Shown: piece after piece, positions 19,078 to 29,000 of the stretch
Numbering within the stretch: position 1 is the first letter of the stretch
Layout: each line of letters begins with the position of its first letter
NCBI GenBank assembly: GCA_021791715.1
Contig: JAJYWB010000039.1
Location: forward strand, 1 to 55,715
Reading direction: 5' to 3'
Length of the DNA stretch: 55,715 bases
From: Planctomycetota bacterium
GTDB lineage: Bacteria > Planctomycetota > Planctomycetia > Isosphaerales > Isosphaeraceae
Notes under the pieces: model-generated
Seen by the model: the letters and a program-made list of their open reading frames with translations, nothing else
The model's database searches: none
What the model was told of the DNA's origin: nothing
Translations under genes and position numbers: made by a program

Positions 19078-20610
19078 ATGAACGGATATGAGAATTTTGT
19101 TCCGATGCGGCTCGGCCGCGCGATCGACCGCGATTCGCTTAAAGACGCGTCGATCGACGATTTTCGCGAGGCGATCGTCGATTCGGTCGAGGCGGGATAT
19201 CGGGTCGCGGCGTTGTTCGCGGCGCCCGCCGCGGGCGAAGCGGGGGTCGATTTGTACGCGGTTCTCGCCGACGCCTCGCGATCGCTTTTACATGTCGGTA
19301 AAACGCGAATTGAAGACGGCGCTTATCCGTCGATGACTCCCGAAATTCCGTGCGTTCATTTGTTCGAGCGCGAGATCGCCGAGCAGTACGCGATCAGACC
19401 CGACGGTCATCCCTGGTTCAAACCGGTACGTTTTCACGCGTCTTACGCTCCGGGACGAGACGCGTGGGGGCGCGATCCCGACGAAAAGCCGATCGCGGGC
19501 GATATCGATTTTTTTCGCGTCGAGGGGGACGAGATCCACGAGGTCGCGGTCGGTCCGATCCACGCGGGGGTGATCGAGCCGGGCCATTTCCGTTTTCAAT
19601 GCCACGGCGAAAATGTATTTCATCTTGAGATATCGCTTGGTTATCAACATCGAGGGATTGAGCGGTCTTTGATAGGAGGACCGACGAAGCGAACGATCCA
19701 CGCGATCGAAGCCGCGGCTGGGGATACGACGATCGGCCACGCGACCGCGTATTGCCAGGCGGTCGAGGCGCTGGGAGGTTCTCGCGTTCCGGGACGCGCC
19801 GAGGTGCTCAGGGGAATCGCGCTCGAGCTCGAACGGCTCGCGAATCACGTCGGCGATCTCGGCGCTCTCGCGGGGGACGTCGGCTTTCTTCCGACCGCTT
19901 CGTTTTGCGGACGACTGCGCGGCGATTTTCTCAACCTCACGGCGCTTCTCTGCGGAAGCCGATTCGGTCGAGGCCTCGTCAGGCCGGGCGGAGTCGCGTT
20001 CGACTTCGATCAAGAACGGATCGCGTCTTTCAAACAACGACTCGCGAGCGCGTTTACGGACGTAACCACGGCGGTTGAACTGTTATGGAATTCGTCGTCG
20101 GTTCAGGCGCGGTTCGAGGAGACTGGGGTTTTGACGAAAGAGAACTGCCTTGCGCTCGGGATCGTCGGTCCCGCGGCTCGGGCGAGCGGAGTCGATATCG
20201 ACGCGCGGGTCGATTTTCCCTCGGGCGTTTTTCGCTTCACGCAAATTCCGATCTCGACCGCGAAGACGGGCGACGTCTTCGCCCGCGCTTTCGTGAGATG
20301 GCTTGAAATTCAGAGATCCATGAAATTTATTCAAGAACAATTGAATGCGCTTCCCGAAGGGTCGATTCGAACCGCCGCCGCTCCGCCGCGGCCGAATCGT
20401 CTCGCCTTGGCGATCGTCGAGGCGTGGCGCGGGATGATTTGTCATGTCGCTCTCACCGATCAAGAGGGGAAATTCGCGCGATATAAAATGATCGATCCGT
20501 CTTTTTATAATTGGATCGGTTTGGCGATCGCGATGCGCGAGGGCGCGATCTCGGATTTTCCGTTGTGCAATAAAAGCTTCAATCTCTCGTATTGCGGTCA
20601 CGATCTTTAA
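19078..20610 (+). CDS. HyfG-like large subunit lacking NiFe-binding cysteines
   Basis: 510 residues. The N-terminal part (about 1-130) is NuoC/30-kDa-like, ending in HLFEREIAEQYAIRPDGHPW. The rest is NuoD/hydrogenase large subunit-like (GPIHAGVIEPGHFRF, YQHRGIERSL, GIALELERLANHVGDLG). In group 4 hydrogenases the first motif reads RxCGxCxxxH. Here residues 212-221 read AAAGDTTIGH, so both cysteines are replaced (Ala214, Thr217). The C-terminal DPCxxC motif is replaced by FNLSYCGHDL, which ends the protein without the extension that maturation proteases cleave. It therefore should not bind a NiFe centre. This matches energy-converting hydrogenase-related (Ehr) complexes rather than a hydrogenase. 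The substrate is unknown. Confidence 0.85.
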   Translation: MNGYENFVPMRLGRAIDRDSLKDASIDDFREAIVDSVEAGYRVAALFAAPAAGEAGVDLYAVLADASRSLLHVGKTRIEDGAYPSMTPEIPCVHLFEREIAEQYAIRPDGHPWFKPVRFHASYAPGRDAWGRDPDEKPIAGDIDFFRVEGDEIHEVAVGPIHAGVIEPGHFRFQCHGENVFHLEISLGYQHRGIERSLIGGPTKRTIHAIEAAAGDTTIGHATAYCQAVEALGGSRVPGRAEVLRGIALELERLANHVGDLGALAGDVGFLPTASFCGRLRGDFLNLTALLCGSRFGRGLVRPGGVAFDFDQERIASFKQRLASAFTDVTTAVELLWNSSSVQARFEETGVLTKENCLALGIVGPAARASGVDIDARVDFPSGVFRFTQIPISTAKTGDVFARAFVRWLEIQRSMKFIQEQLNALPEGSIRTAAAPPRPNRLALAIVEAWRGMICHVALTDQEGKFARYKMIDPSFYNWIGLAIAMREGAISDFPLCNKSFNLSYCGHDL

Positions 20611-20626
20611 GCGTAAGGGGATCTTT

Positions 20627-21403
20627 ATGCCGAACGCGTTGTTCGCGCGATTGGAACAGAAACACCGAACGATCGCTTATCCCGATCAGGAGCCGACGCT
20701 TCCCGATCGCTTTCGCGGGCTCCCCGTGATCGACGCTTCGAAATGCGGCGAGGGATGCCGTGATTGCGCCGCCGCGTGCCCGACCGACGCGATCGCGATC
20801 GACAGGGAACGCGTTCGTCTCGATCTGGGACGCTGTCTCTTCTGCGACGATTGCCGATCGGCGTGTCCCGAAGGCGCGATCACATATTCTCAAGATTATC
20901 GTTTATCGGTACGTACGCGCGAAGATTTGATGATGGAAGGCGAGACGCTCAAGCTCGCAGCGGCTCTCGACGAAAAGTCGCGGCGATTGTTCGGTCGATC
21001 GCTCAAGTTGCGTCAGGTTTCGGCGGGGGGATGCAACGCGTGCGAGGCCGATCTGAACGTGCTGGGAACGATCGTGTTCGATCTCGGTCGGTTCGGGATT
21101 CAGTTCGTCGCTTCGCCTCGCCACGCCGACGGCCTGGTGGTGACGGGGGCGATCACCGAGAACATGAGGTCGGCTCTTCTCACGGCTTACGAAGCGGTCC
21201 CGGCGCCCAAAATCGTGATCGCCGTCGGCGCGTGCGCGATCAGCGGCGGTCCATATGCCGGCAATCCCGAAATTCACGACGGAATCGGATCGTTATTGCC
21301 TGTTGATCTGTACATACCCGGATGTCCTCCGCATCCGATGACGATCCTCGACGGCCTGTTGCGGCTTTTGGGACGATTGGAAAACCGCGAGAAAACGATC
21401 TGA
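20627..21403 (+). CDS. Fused HyfH (2x[4Fe-4S]) and HyfI/NuoB-like small subunit
   Basis: 258 residues joining two subunits that are usually separate. Residues 30-95 are a NuoI/HyfH-like double cluster domain: C40, C44, C47, C51, then the canonical C70, C73, C76, C80. The first motif has C-x3-C instead of C-x2-C at its start. Residues 125-258 are a NuoB/HyfI-like domain that keeps four ligands for the terminal cluster: C136 and C139 in GGCNACEADLN, C203 in VGACAISGG and C233 in IPGCPPHP. The electron path is thus intact up to the large subunit, although the NiFe site is missing. Last gene of the operon, 16 bp after the large subunit. Confidence 0.88.
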   Translation: MPNALFARLEQKHRTIAYPDQEPTLPDRFRGLPVIDASKCGEGCRDCAAACPTDAIAIDRERVRLDLGRCLFCDDCRSACPEGAITYSQDYRLSVRTREDLMMEGETLKLAAALDEKSRRLFGRSLKLRQVSAGGCNACEADLNVLGTIVFDLGRFGIQFVASPRHADGLVVTGAITENMRSALLTAYEAVPAPKIVIAVGACAISGGPYAGNPEIHDGIGSLLPVDLYIPGCPPHPMTILDGLLRLLGRLENREKTI

Positions 21404-21604
21404 TTCCCTCTATAGGGCGAACCGATCCGCGTTCCGATCGATTCCGTTAGGAGAAACACCTTCGCGAGATCGCCGGGATTCTCAAAATCCAAGGCGAACG
21501 CGTCGATCATAAATATATCGAAGAATGAACTGGACGTTTGGATGTAACCGACTTTTGGAATCGGATCGTCGAGCGAGTCGGTTGAGATTAGCGATCAATA
21601 AATT

Positions 21605-22417
21605 TTAAAAGCTTTCATCTTTTGATGGAAATCGACCGGCGCGGACGTCGGCGAGGTAATCCGCGGCGGCTTTGGAGACGATCGCTCCCAGATCGGCGTA
21701 GCGCCTGACGAACGACGGCTGGAATTCGTCGAACAGGCCGAGCATATCGGGGGTGACGAGCACCTGTCCGTCGCAATGCGGACCCGCGCCGATGCCGATC
21801 GTCGCGATCGGGATCTCGGTCGTCACGCGCTCGGCGATCTCGGCGGGAACGCATTCGAGAACGACCGAGAACGCCCCCGCCGCGGCGACGGCCCGGGCGT
21901 CGGCGAGGATCGCTTCGGCGTCGCGCTGCACCTTATAGCCCCCCAGGCGTCGCACCGATTGCGGCGTGAGGCCGATGTGCGCCATGAACGGGATATCGGC
22001 CGCGGCGATCGCCTCGAGCGCAGGCAACATGCGCACGCCCCCTTCGAGTTTCACCGCCTTGCATTCGGTTTCTTTGAGAAATCGTCCGGCCGCGGCGACC
22101 GCGTCCGCGGGGCTCGTTTGATAACTCAAGAACGGCAAATCGGCGACGACGAGGGCGCGACCCGCGGCCCGCGCGACGATCTCGGCGTGATACACCATCT
22201 GATCGAGCGTCACCCGGAGCGTCGTCGGCCTGCCTTGAAAAACCGTCCCAAGCGAATCCCCCACGAGCAAGCAATCGACCCCCGCGGCGTCGAGCAGCTT
22301 GGCGGTCGAAAAATCATAAGCCGTCAGCACGCCGATCTTCCGCCCTTGTTTCTTCCATTTTGAAAAATCAAGAACCGTTACCGGAGTGTCTTTTAAATCA
22401 TCATGATTGGTTTTCAT
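21605..22417 (-). CDS. panB: 3-methyl-2-oxobutanoate hydroxymethyltransferase (PanB)
   Basis: 270 residues, the normal length for PanB. This cytosolic enzyme transfers a hydroxymethyl group from 5,10-methylene-tetrahydrofolate to 3-methyl-2-oxobutanoate, the first step of pantothenate synthesis. Seen: LTAYDFSTAKLLDAAGVD, metal-binding LLVGDSLGTVFQG, VVADLPFLSYQ, KLEGG, MAHIGLTPQS, the catalytic-loop SVVLECVPAEIAE and IGIGAGPHCDGQVLV. The gene overlaps the upstream glycosyltransferase by 4 bp. It converges with the Ehr-type operon across about 200 bp, where I see no clear terminator. Other pan genes are not in the window. Confidence 0.95.
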   Translation of the reverse strand: MKTNHDDLKDTPVTVLDFSKWKKQGRKIGVLTAYDFSTAKLLDAAGVDCLLVGDSLGTVFQGRPTTLRVTLDQMVYHAEIVARAAGRALVVADLPFLSYQTSPADAVAAAGRFLKETECKAVKLEGGVRMLPALEAIAAADIPFMAHIGLTPQSVRRLGGYKVQRDAEAILADARAVAAAGAFSVVLECVPAEIAERVTTEIPIATIGIGAGPHCDGQVLVTPDMLGLFDEFQPSFVRRYADLGAIVSKAAADYLADVRAGRFPSKDESF

Positions 22418-24006
22418 TTCTTAATCCCTTTGCGGCCGAAATCGTTCCCCGCGGCGACGGTTCGACGATCATCGCTTTGAATTGTAATCAATCGCGCGAT
22501 GAAGACGCACGGTCGATCGACGACGACCTGGTATTTCGCCCGCATCGCGTCGCGCCACGCGGATCGTTCGCGGTCGCAGCCGCCGAGATCGGCTAAATAC
22601 TCGGCGCCTTGGATTCGATAAAACTCGACGAGATCGACCGCCGAATCGATAACCGTCGGATTCTCGAGATCCCGCACGGTTCTCATCCATTCCGACGCGG
22701 CCCTGCGAGCCGATCGGCGATCGAGTTCAAGGCGACATCCGCGGCGATCGGCTTGGTATAAAAGCGCCTCGGGGGCGACGACGAGCGAGTGACGCGGGAC
22801 GATCCGTTCGACCTCGGCGGCGGCTTCGGCGAGCGACGCCCACTCGGTCGGCGTGCGATATGTCGATCGCGCCTGGTACAATCCCAGACCGAACAGAACC
22901 GATAATGAGGCGATCGTTGCGACCGAGCCCATTTTTTTATGTATCGAATCGATCGCCGATCCGAGCGCCGCGGCGAAAACGGGGACGAGCGCCTGCCAGT
23001 AATATTCGTGGTGCGCCTTGTTCGCCAAAACGATCAGCTCGATCGCCGCGACGGCGCCCCAAATTTTCCAGATACGATCGATTTTGATAAAAGCGAATGC
23101 AATAACGACGAGCGCGAATCCGAACGGAGTGAAAGAGCGTACAAATAAGTATTTGCCAGCTAGTTGATATAAATCGAGCTTGGCGAGCGCGTGCGGGATC
23201 GCCGCGGCGTCGAGCCAGATCGCGGCGGATTGCCGAGACGCGAGCGAGCCCGCGCCGCCGAGAAGCATTCGCGCCGCGTGAACGTACCAGACGAGCGCGG
23301 GGATGAGCGTCGACGCGAGGGCGAGCTTTTTGATCTTTTTCGGTTGATCGATCACGACCGCGAGCGCGGCCATCGGCGCGATCGCCGTAACGAACTTAAG
23401 CGCGATTCCCGTCGCGAGCGATAACCAGGCGACGACGTTGATCAAGATACGCAATCGTGATCGGACCTGGATTTGTTGAGACGAGTCGAAGAGAGCGACC
23501 CCCGCGATCGCGCACCCGAGCGCGAGCGAATCGGGCTGAAACGCCCTGCCGTAGCGGATCGTGATCGGGAAAGCCGCGACCGCGGCGGCCGCCGAAAGCG
23601 CTTCGATCGCCGTTCCGCGCGCTCGCACGAGACTCCAAACGCCCCATGCGGTAAGCATCAGCCCGAAAATCGAGACGATTCGACCAGAAGCCTCAAGTGA
23701 AAAATTCGATATATGTTTCACAAAAATCGCCGCAGATTCGAAGATCGGCGGCTCGACCAAAAACCAATTGGGGAACGGACCGGTGTCGAGCAAGGGCGAA
23801 CCGAAGCCCGATCCGCGTTCGAGGTTGCGGGCGACCGTCGCCGTCGGGATTTGCCTACCGACATAATTCTCGACGATCGGTTGATCGATCTTCCAGGCGC
23901 GGACGACGATCGCGAAAAGGATGAGCAAGCTTAGAGCCGATCGTTCGATCACGGTCCGTCGCACGGGTTTTCGGTCCCTTTCGATCGCGGGATAACCGAT
24001 CGTCAT
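22414..24006 (-). CDS. GT-C (GT39/ArnT-like) membrane glycosyltransferase
   Basis: 530 residues with an N-terminal helix and about ten further membrane helices, then a soluble C-terminal domain of some 130 residues. The organisation resembles the dolichyl-phosphate-mannose/ArnT-like family: an acidic first loop (PIVENYVGRQIPTATVARNL), FPITIRYGRAFQPDSLALGCA in a later loop, and an aromatic-rich KAHHEYYWQALVPVFAA segment. It would transfer a sugar from a polyprenyl phosphate carrier to an acceptor outside the cytoplasm; both donor and acceptor are unknown. Its stop overlaps panB by 4 bp, but no metabolic link is evident. The start lacks a clear Shine-Dalgarno sequence. Confidence 0.75.
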   Translation of the reverse strand: MTIGYPAIERDRKPVRRTVIERSALSLLILFAIVVRAWKIDQPIVENYVGRQIPTATVARNLERGSGFGSPLLDTGPFPNWFLVEPPIFESAAIFVKHISNFSLEASGRIVSIFGLMLTAWGVWSLVRARGTAIEALSAAAAVAAFPITIRYGRAFQPDSLALGCAIAGVALFDSSQQIQVRSRLRILINVVAWLSLATGIALKFVTAIAPMAALAVVIDQPKKIKKLALASTLIPALVWYVHAARMLLGGAGSLASRQSAAIWLDAAAIPHALAKLDLYQLAGKYLFVRSFTPFGFALVVIAFAFIKIDRIWKIWGAVAAIELIVLANKAHHEYYWQALVPVFAAALGSAIDSIHKKMGSVATIASLSVLFGLGLYQARSTYRTPTEWASLAEAAAEVERIVPRHSLVVAPEALLYQADRRGCRLELDRRSARRAASEWMRTVRDLENPTVIDSAVDLVEFYRIQGAEYLADLGGCDRERSAWRDAMRAKYQVVVDRPCVFIARLITIQSDDRRTVAAGNDFGRKGIKK

Positions 24007-24459
24007 CCGTCGGACCGCGAACCGTAAGCCGATTTTCGATCGAGGTCAAGCCGAGACGCGAAAAGACGAGGAAAAATCGACCGCGGCGGCGAACCCGCGG
24101 GAATCACGTTCGATTTCGGGAGGTGCGCCGTCGATCGAGATCTCGGTCGCGGCTCGTCGCACTTGACAAAATCGTTAAAAAACACACAATCGCCTGCGAT
24201 CGGTCGCATTTATCGCGGGTCGTACCGCGCGCCCGACGCGACACGATAGCGCATTTATGCATAATATCTGTGTTTCGTGTATTCATACGTGTCGGATCGT
24301 CGTCTCTCGCCGACGATCGATATCGCGGTGAAACCGGAATGACGCCTGGAACGACGATTCAACCTTCGGTCGCCGAATTCCGCGGGGATCGCGTTTCGGC
24401 TTTGGGAATCGGGCCGATTTTGTACCTCGCTATTCGCCGCGTTATCACGGAGATCGCAA
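24007..24459. other. Divergent intergenic region before the RND genes
   Basis: About 450 bp between divergent transcription units. It is AT-richer around 24160-24290 and holds a promoter-like TTGACA/CACAAT pair. Open frames here have no family resemblance. Confidence 0.45.
24163..24190 (+). promoter_or_regulatory. Candidate sigma-70 promoter for the RND efflux genes
   Basis: A perfect TTGACA (24163-24168) is followed after 16 bp by CACAAT (24185-24190, four of six matches). It points toward the adaptor gene and would give a leader of about 260 nt. Confidence 0.35.
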
Positions 24460-25962
24460 GTGCGGACACTTTTACGTGTTGGTTTGACGACGGCGATTTC
24501 GGCGTGTTTCGTCGCGGCGATCGCCGCGGGGCTTTCGGGGTGTTCGACGCGCGAGGAAACCTCGGTCGAGAGGGGGGATCGTCGATCGGCGCCGATCGCG
24601 GCGACGGTCGCTCGAGTTGAACGGCGCGACGTCGAACGGGTCGTCGAGGTCGTGGGGACGCTTCACGGCTGGGAGCGGGTGACGATCGGCGCCAAGATCA
24701 CGGGGAGGGCGGCGCGGGTTCTGCACGATATCGGCGATCAGGTCGCTCCCGGCGAACTTCTCGTCGAGCTCGAAACGAGGGACGCCGAACTCGCGGTGTC
24801 GCAGGCCGAGCGCCGACTCGACGTCGATCTCGCCAAGCTCGGTTTAACGGGCGCACACATGCCGACATCGGATTATGATGTCGGTAAAACGCCGACGGTC
24901 GAGGAGGCGCGATTGGCGCTCGATCGTGCTCGGCAGACGCTCGCTCGCGAACGATCGCTCGTCGAGCGGAAGGCGGGGAATATCGAGATTTTTCAGAACG
25001 CCGAGAACGACGAAAAGGTGGCTCGGGCCAAATTGGAAAGCGCCACGTTGATCGCTCGGGCCGATTTGGCGAACGTTTTCGCGAGCAAGGCGGCGCTCGA
25101 CGTCGCCAAGGAGAAGCTCGCGGACACGAGGATATTCGTTCCCAGGCCGACGAACGTCCCGACGAAATCGACGCGTTCGATCGCGTACGCGGTCGTTAAA
25201 AAGCAAGTGTCCGAGGGGCAGATGGTGAAGGAGGGGGAGGCGGTTTTCGATCTGGTGATCGCCGATCCGTTGCGGTTCCGGGTGAACATTCCCGAGCGTT
25301 ATTCGGCCGAGATTCGGCTCGATCAACCGGCGCGGATCGAGGTTCCGGCGTATCCCGGCCGCGAATTTCCCGGCAAGGTCGCGCGGATCAACCCCTCGGT
25401 CGATTCGGCGAGCCGAACGTTCCAGGTCGAGATTCTCGTCGATAACGCGCGCGACGCGTTGCGTCCGGGAGGATTCGCCAAAGGACGAATCGTCGTCGAA
25501 AGCGACGCCAAGGCGGTCGTCGTTCCCGTCGCGGCGCTCGCGGGATTCGCCGGAAGCATGAAGATCTTTGTACTTAATAATAAAAATATCGCGAAAGAAA
25601 TTCATGTGGAGACGGTACCCAGGACCGAACGCGACGGGATGATCGAGATCAGGGGGATGAGCGAGCCGGTCGGCGAGGGGGATCTCGTCGTCACGAGCAC
25701 GCCCGCGAGCCTCGCCGACGGAGCGATCGTGACGATTCGGAGCCCCGCTTCGGCGGACGAAGCGACGATCTCAACCGATAAACCTGTTTCGAATTCAACC
25801 GATAAAGCGGCTTCGATCTCTCGGGATAAATCGGCCTCGATTTCAACCGAAAAGGCGGAATCGATCGCGCCGGCCGATCGGGGATCGAGTCGATCCGCGG
25901 AGGCCGCGAGGCGTGAAGGCGGTTCGGGGTCGATCGACGCGAATCGGCGATCTTCGCTTTGA
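24460..25962 (+). CDS. RND efflux periplasmic adaptor (membrane fusion lipoprotein)
   Basis: 500 residues, GTG start with GGAGA six bases upstream. Lipoprotein signal (AAGLSGC, Cys28). The lipoyl/barrel-sandwich half (VVGTLHGWERVTIGAKITGRAARV, then GDQVAPGELLVELETRD) and its second half (VSEGQMVKEGEAVFDLV) flank a long helical hairpin (about 110-215). The beta-barrel (ARINPSVDSASRTFQVEILV) and a membrane-proximal domain follow. It would bridge the inner-membrane pump to an outer-membrane channel, which is not encoded here. The last 70 residues are an unusual Ser/Lys-rich tail of STDKPVS, STDKAAS, SRDKSAS and STEKAES units. It lies just upstream of the RND permease. Confidence 0.9.
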   Translation: MRTLLRVGLTTAISACFVAAIAAGLSGCSTREETSVERGDRRSAPIAATVARVERRDVERVVEVVGTLHGWERVTIGAKITGRAARVLHDIGDQVAPGELLVELETRDAELAVSQAERRLDVDLAKLGLTGAHMPTSDYDVGKTPTVEEARLALDRARQTLARERSLVERKAGNIEIFQNAENDEKVARAKLESATLIARADLANVFASKAALDVAKEKLADTRIFVPRPTNVPTKSTRSIAYAVVKKQVSEGQMVKEGEAVFDLVIADPLRFRVNIPERYSAEIRLDQPARIEVPAYPGREFPGKVARINPSVDSASRTFQVEILVDNARDALRPGGFAKGRIVVESDAKAVVVPVAALAGFAGSMKIFVLNNKNIAKEIHVETVPRTERDGMIEIRGMSEPVGEGDLVVTSTPASLADGAIVTIRSPASADEATISTDKPVSNSTDKAASISRDKSASISTEKAESIAPADRGSSRSAEAARREGGSGSIDANRRSSL

Positions 25963-26019
25963 TCGCGCGAGAATCGGTTGGATTTCGGATCGAATCCTCT
26001 TACAAGCGGCGAATTTGAT

Positions 26020-29000
26020 ATGACGATATCCGAAGTCTGCATTAAACGACCTGTGTTCACGTGGGTGCTCGTTTCGATTCCGGTGGTGATGGGGATCGTC
26101 GCGTATTTTTCGCTCGGGGTCGATCTATTTCCGAACGTCGATTTTCCGGTGTGCACGATCACGACGGTCCTTCCCGGGGCGAGCGTCGAGGAGATGGAAA
26201 GTTCGGTCACGAAGCCGATCGAAGACGTGGTGAACACGGTCGACGGAGTCGACGAACTTCGCTCGGTCACGAACGAGGGGGTTTCGGTCGTCACGGTCCA
26301 ATTTTTATTATCAAAAAATGGAGACGTGGGTACCCAAGAGGTTCGTGATAAGATCAACACGATTCTCGACGATTTGCCCGAGGGTACGAGGACTCCCGTC
26401 GTCGACAAGTTTGAAACCGACACGATGCCGATGATGACGATCGCGGTCTCGGGCCGGCGCGATTTCCGCGAGACGACCGAGATTGCGCGGAAGCAAATCA
26501 AAGAGCGGCTCGAAACGACCGCGGGGGTGGGGGCGATCCGGCTCGTCGGCGGCAGAACCAGGGCGATGAACATTATTTTAGACATTGATAAAATGTCGGC
26601 TTACAATTTATCGGTCGACGAGGTGCGGATCGCGCTTTTGCGGCAGAATCTTGAGGTTCCCGGCGGCCGGATCGATCAGGGTCCGCGCGAACTCGTGCTC
26701 CGCACGCTCGGTCGGCTGCGATCGGCGGCTGAGTTCGACGATCTGATCGTCGTCGATCGCGACGGCTACCCGGTGCGGATCAAAGACATCGGCCGATCCG
26801 AGGATTCGAGCGAGGAGCCGCGATCGCTCGCGCGGCTCGACGGTTCGAGCGCAGTCAGCCTTGTGATTCAAAAGCAATCGGGCCAAAACGCGGTTCAGGT
26901 GGCCGACGACATCTTGAAACGGCTTGAGGAGATTAAACCGACCCTCCCCGCCGATCTCTCGACGTTCGTCATCCGCGATCAATCTCGGTTTATTCGTAAA
27001 TCGATTGAAGAGGTGAAGTTTCACTTATTATTGGCCGCGGCGCTCGTCTCGGCGACGATCCTGCTGTTCATTCGCGATTGGCGCACCACGGTGATCGCCA
27101 CGCTCGCGATCCCGACTTCAATCATTCCGACTTTTCTCTTTATGCAATACATGGGTTATTCGCTCAACAACATCACGATGCTCGCGCTCATCCTGGCGAT
27201 CGGAGTCGTGATCGACGACGCGGTTGTTGTTCATGAAAATATCTTTAGGCATATGGAGGAGGACGGGATGGACGGGATGGAGGCGGCGCGGATCGGCACG
27301 CGCGAGATCGCGCTTCCGGTCCTCGCGACTTCGCTTTCGCTCGTCGTGATCTTTCTGCCGATCGCGTTTATGGGAGGGGTCGTCGGGCGGTTTTTTTCGA
27401 GCTTCGGCGCGGTCGTCGCGTTCTCGATTCTGATGAGTCTGTTCGTTTCTTTCACGCTCACGCCGATGCTTTGCAGCCGCTTTCTCAAGCTCGATCCCGC
27501 CGAGGTCGGTCGAGCCAAAAGCAAATCGGGGATTTTTTACCGGTTGATCGATCGCGGTTACGGCTCGATTTTGCGGATCGCGCTCCGCGCCAAATGGCTC
27601 GTCGTCGCGCTCGCGGTCGCGGTCGTCGCGAGCACCGTTCCGCTGGGCGCGAGAGTCGGCACGGCGCTCATCCCGCGCGACGATCAAAGCGAATACGAAC
27701 TCGCGATCACCGCCCCCGAAGGTTACACGCTCGACCGCGCCGATCGCGTTTTTCAAGACATCGAATATCGACTCAAAAAGATGCAAGGAACCGAACATAT
27801 CTTTACCACGATCGGTAAGGTGAACGGCGGTCGCGACGTCAAAGGCGAGGGGGACGTGACCGAGGGGACGATCTACGTTCGGCTTCCCGAGCTCGATCGG
27901 CGCAAATACGGTCAATTCGAGGTTCAGCGGTCGGTTCGCTCGATGATCGAACGGCTTTATCCCGAACTGAGGATCTCGGTCAACGACGTTTCGGCGTTCG
28001 CGACGGGTCAGCGTCCGCAATTGCTCCAGGTGAATCTTTCGGGCCCCGATCTCGTCGGGCTCGAAAAATATTCCAAACAACTGATGAACGAGCTGAAAAA
28101 ACAAGGGGGTATCGAAGATCTTGATACGACTCTCTCGTTGCGCAAGCCCGAATATCAGGTGTCGATCGACCGCGAGGCCGCGAGCGACCTGGGGATTCCG
28201 ATCGGCGTGATCGCCGACACGCTGCGGATTCTGGTGGGGGGAACGCCGATCTCGAAGTTTCGCGACGGCGACGAACAATACGACGTTTGGCTCCGAGCGC
28301 GCCGCGACGAGCGATCGTCGTCCGAAGATATTTATCAGATGTCGCTCCCTTCCCCCACCCGCGGGCTCGTTCGGCTTTCGAGCCTCGCCGAACTGAAGGA
28401 AAGCCGCGGACCCGCGGAGATCGAACGCCTGGCGCGCGAACGAACCGTAACCGTTCTGGGAAATCCCGAAGGGATCCCGCTCGGCGAGGCGGTGAAACGC
28501 GCCGAGACGATCATCAAAAACATGAACTTGCCGCCGCAATATTCTTACGCCTTAACCGGTCAGGCGAAAACGATGAAAGAAACAGGTTATTATTTCATCA
28601 TCGCCTTCGCCTTATCGGGTCTTTTTATGTTTATGATCCTCGCGGCGCAATTCGAGAGCTGGCTCAATCCGATCGCGATTTTATCGGCTTTGCCCGTGAC
28701 GATCCCGTTCGGTCTTTTATCGCTTTTACTCTTTCATACGCCGATGGATATTTACGCGATGTTCGGCCTGTTCATGCTGGTGGGGATCGTGAAGAAGAAC
28801 GGGATTTTACAGGTCGACGCGACGAATCAGCTTCGCGCGCAGGGGGTTCCGCGGCTCGAAGCCGTGATCGCGGCGAATCACACGCGGTTGCGGCCGATCT
28901 TGATGACGACGGTGATGCTCGTCGCGGCGATGATTCCGATCGCTCTCGGCAACGGCCCGGGCGCCGCTTCGCGCGCGAGTATGGCGAAGGTGATCATCGG

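Noticed and set aside
19078..20610. Annotation as a true [NiFe] hydrogenase large subunit
   Set aside because: The NiFe cysteines are replaced at both motifs and there is no cleavable C-terminal extension.
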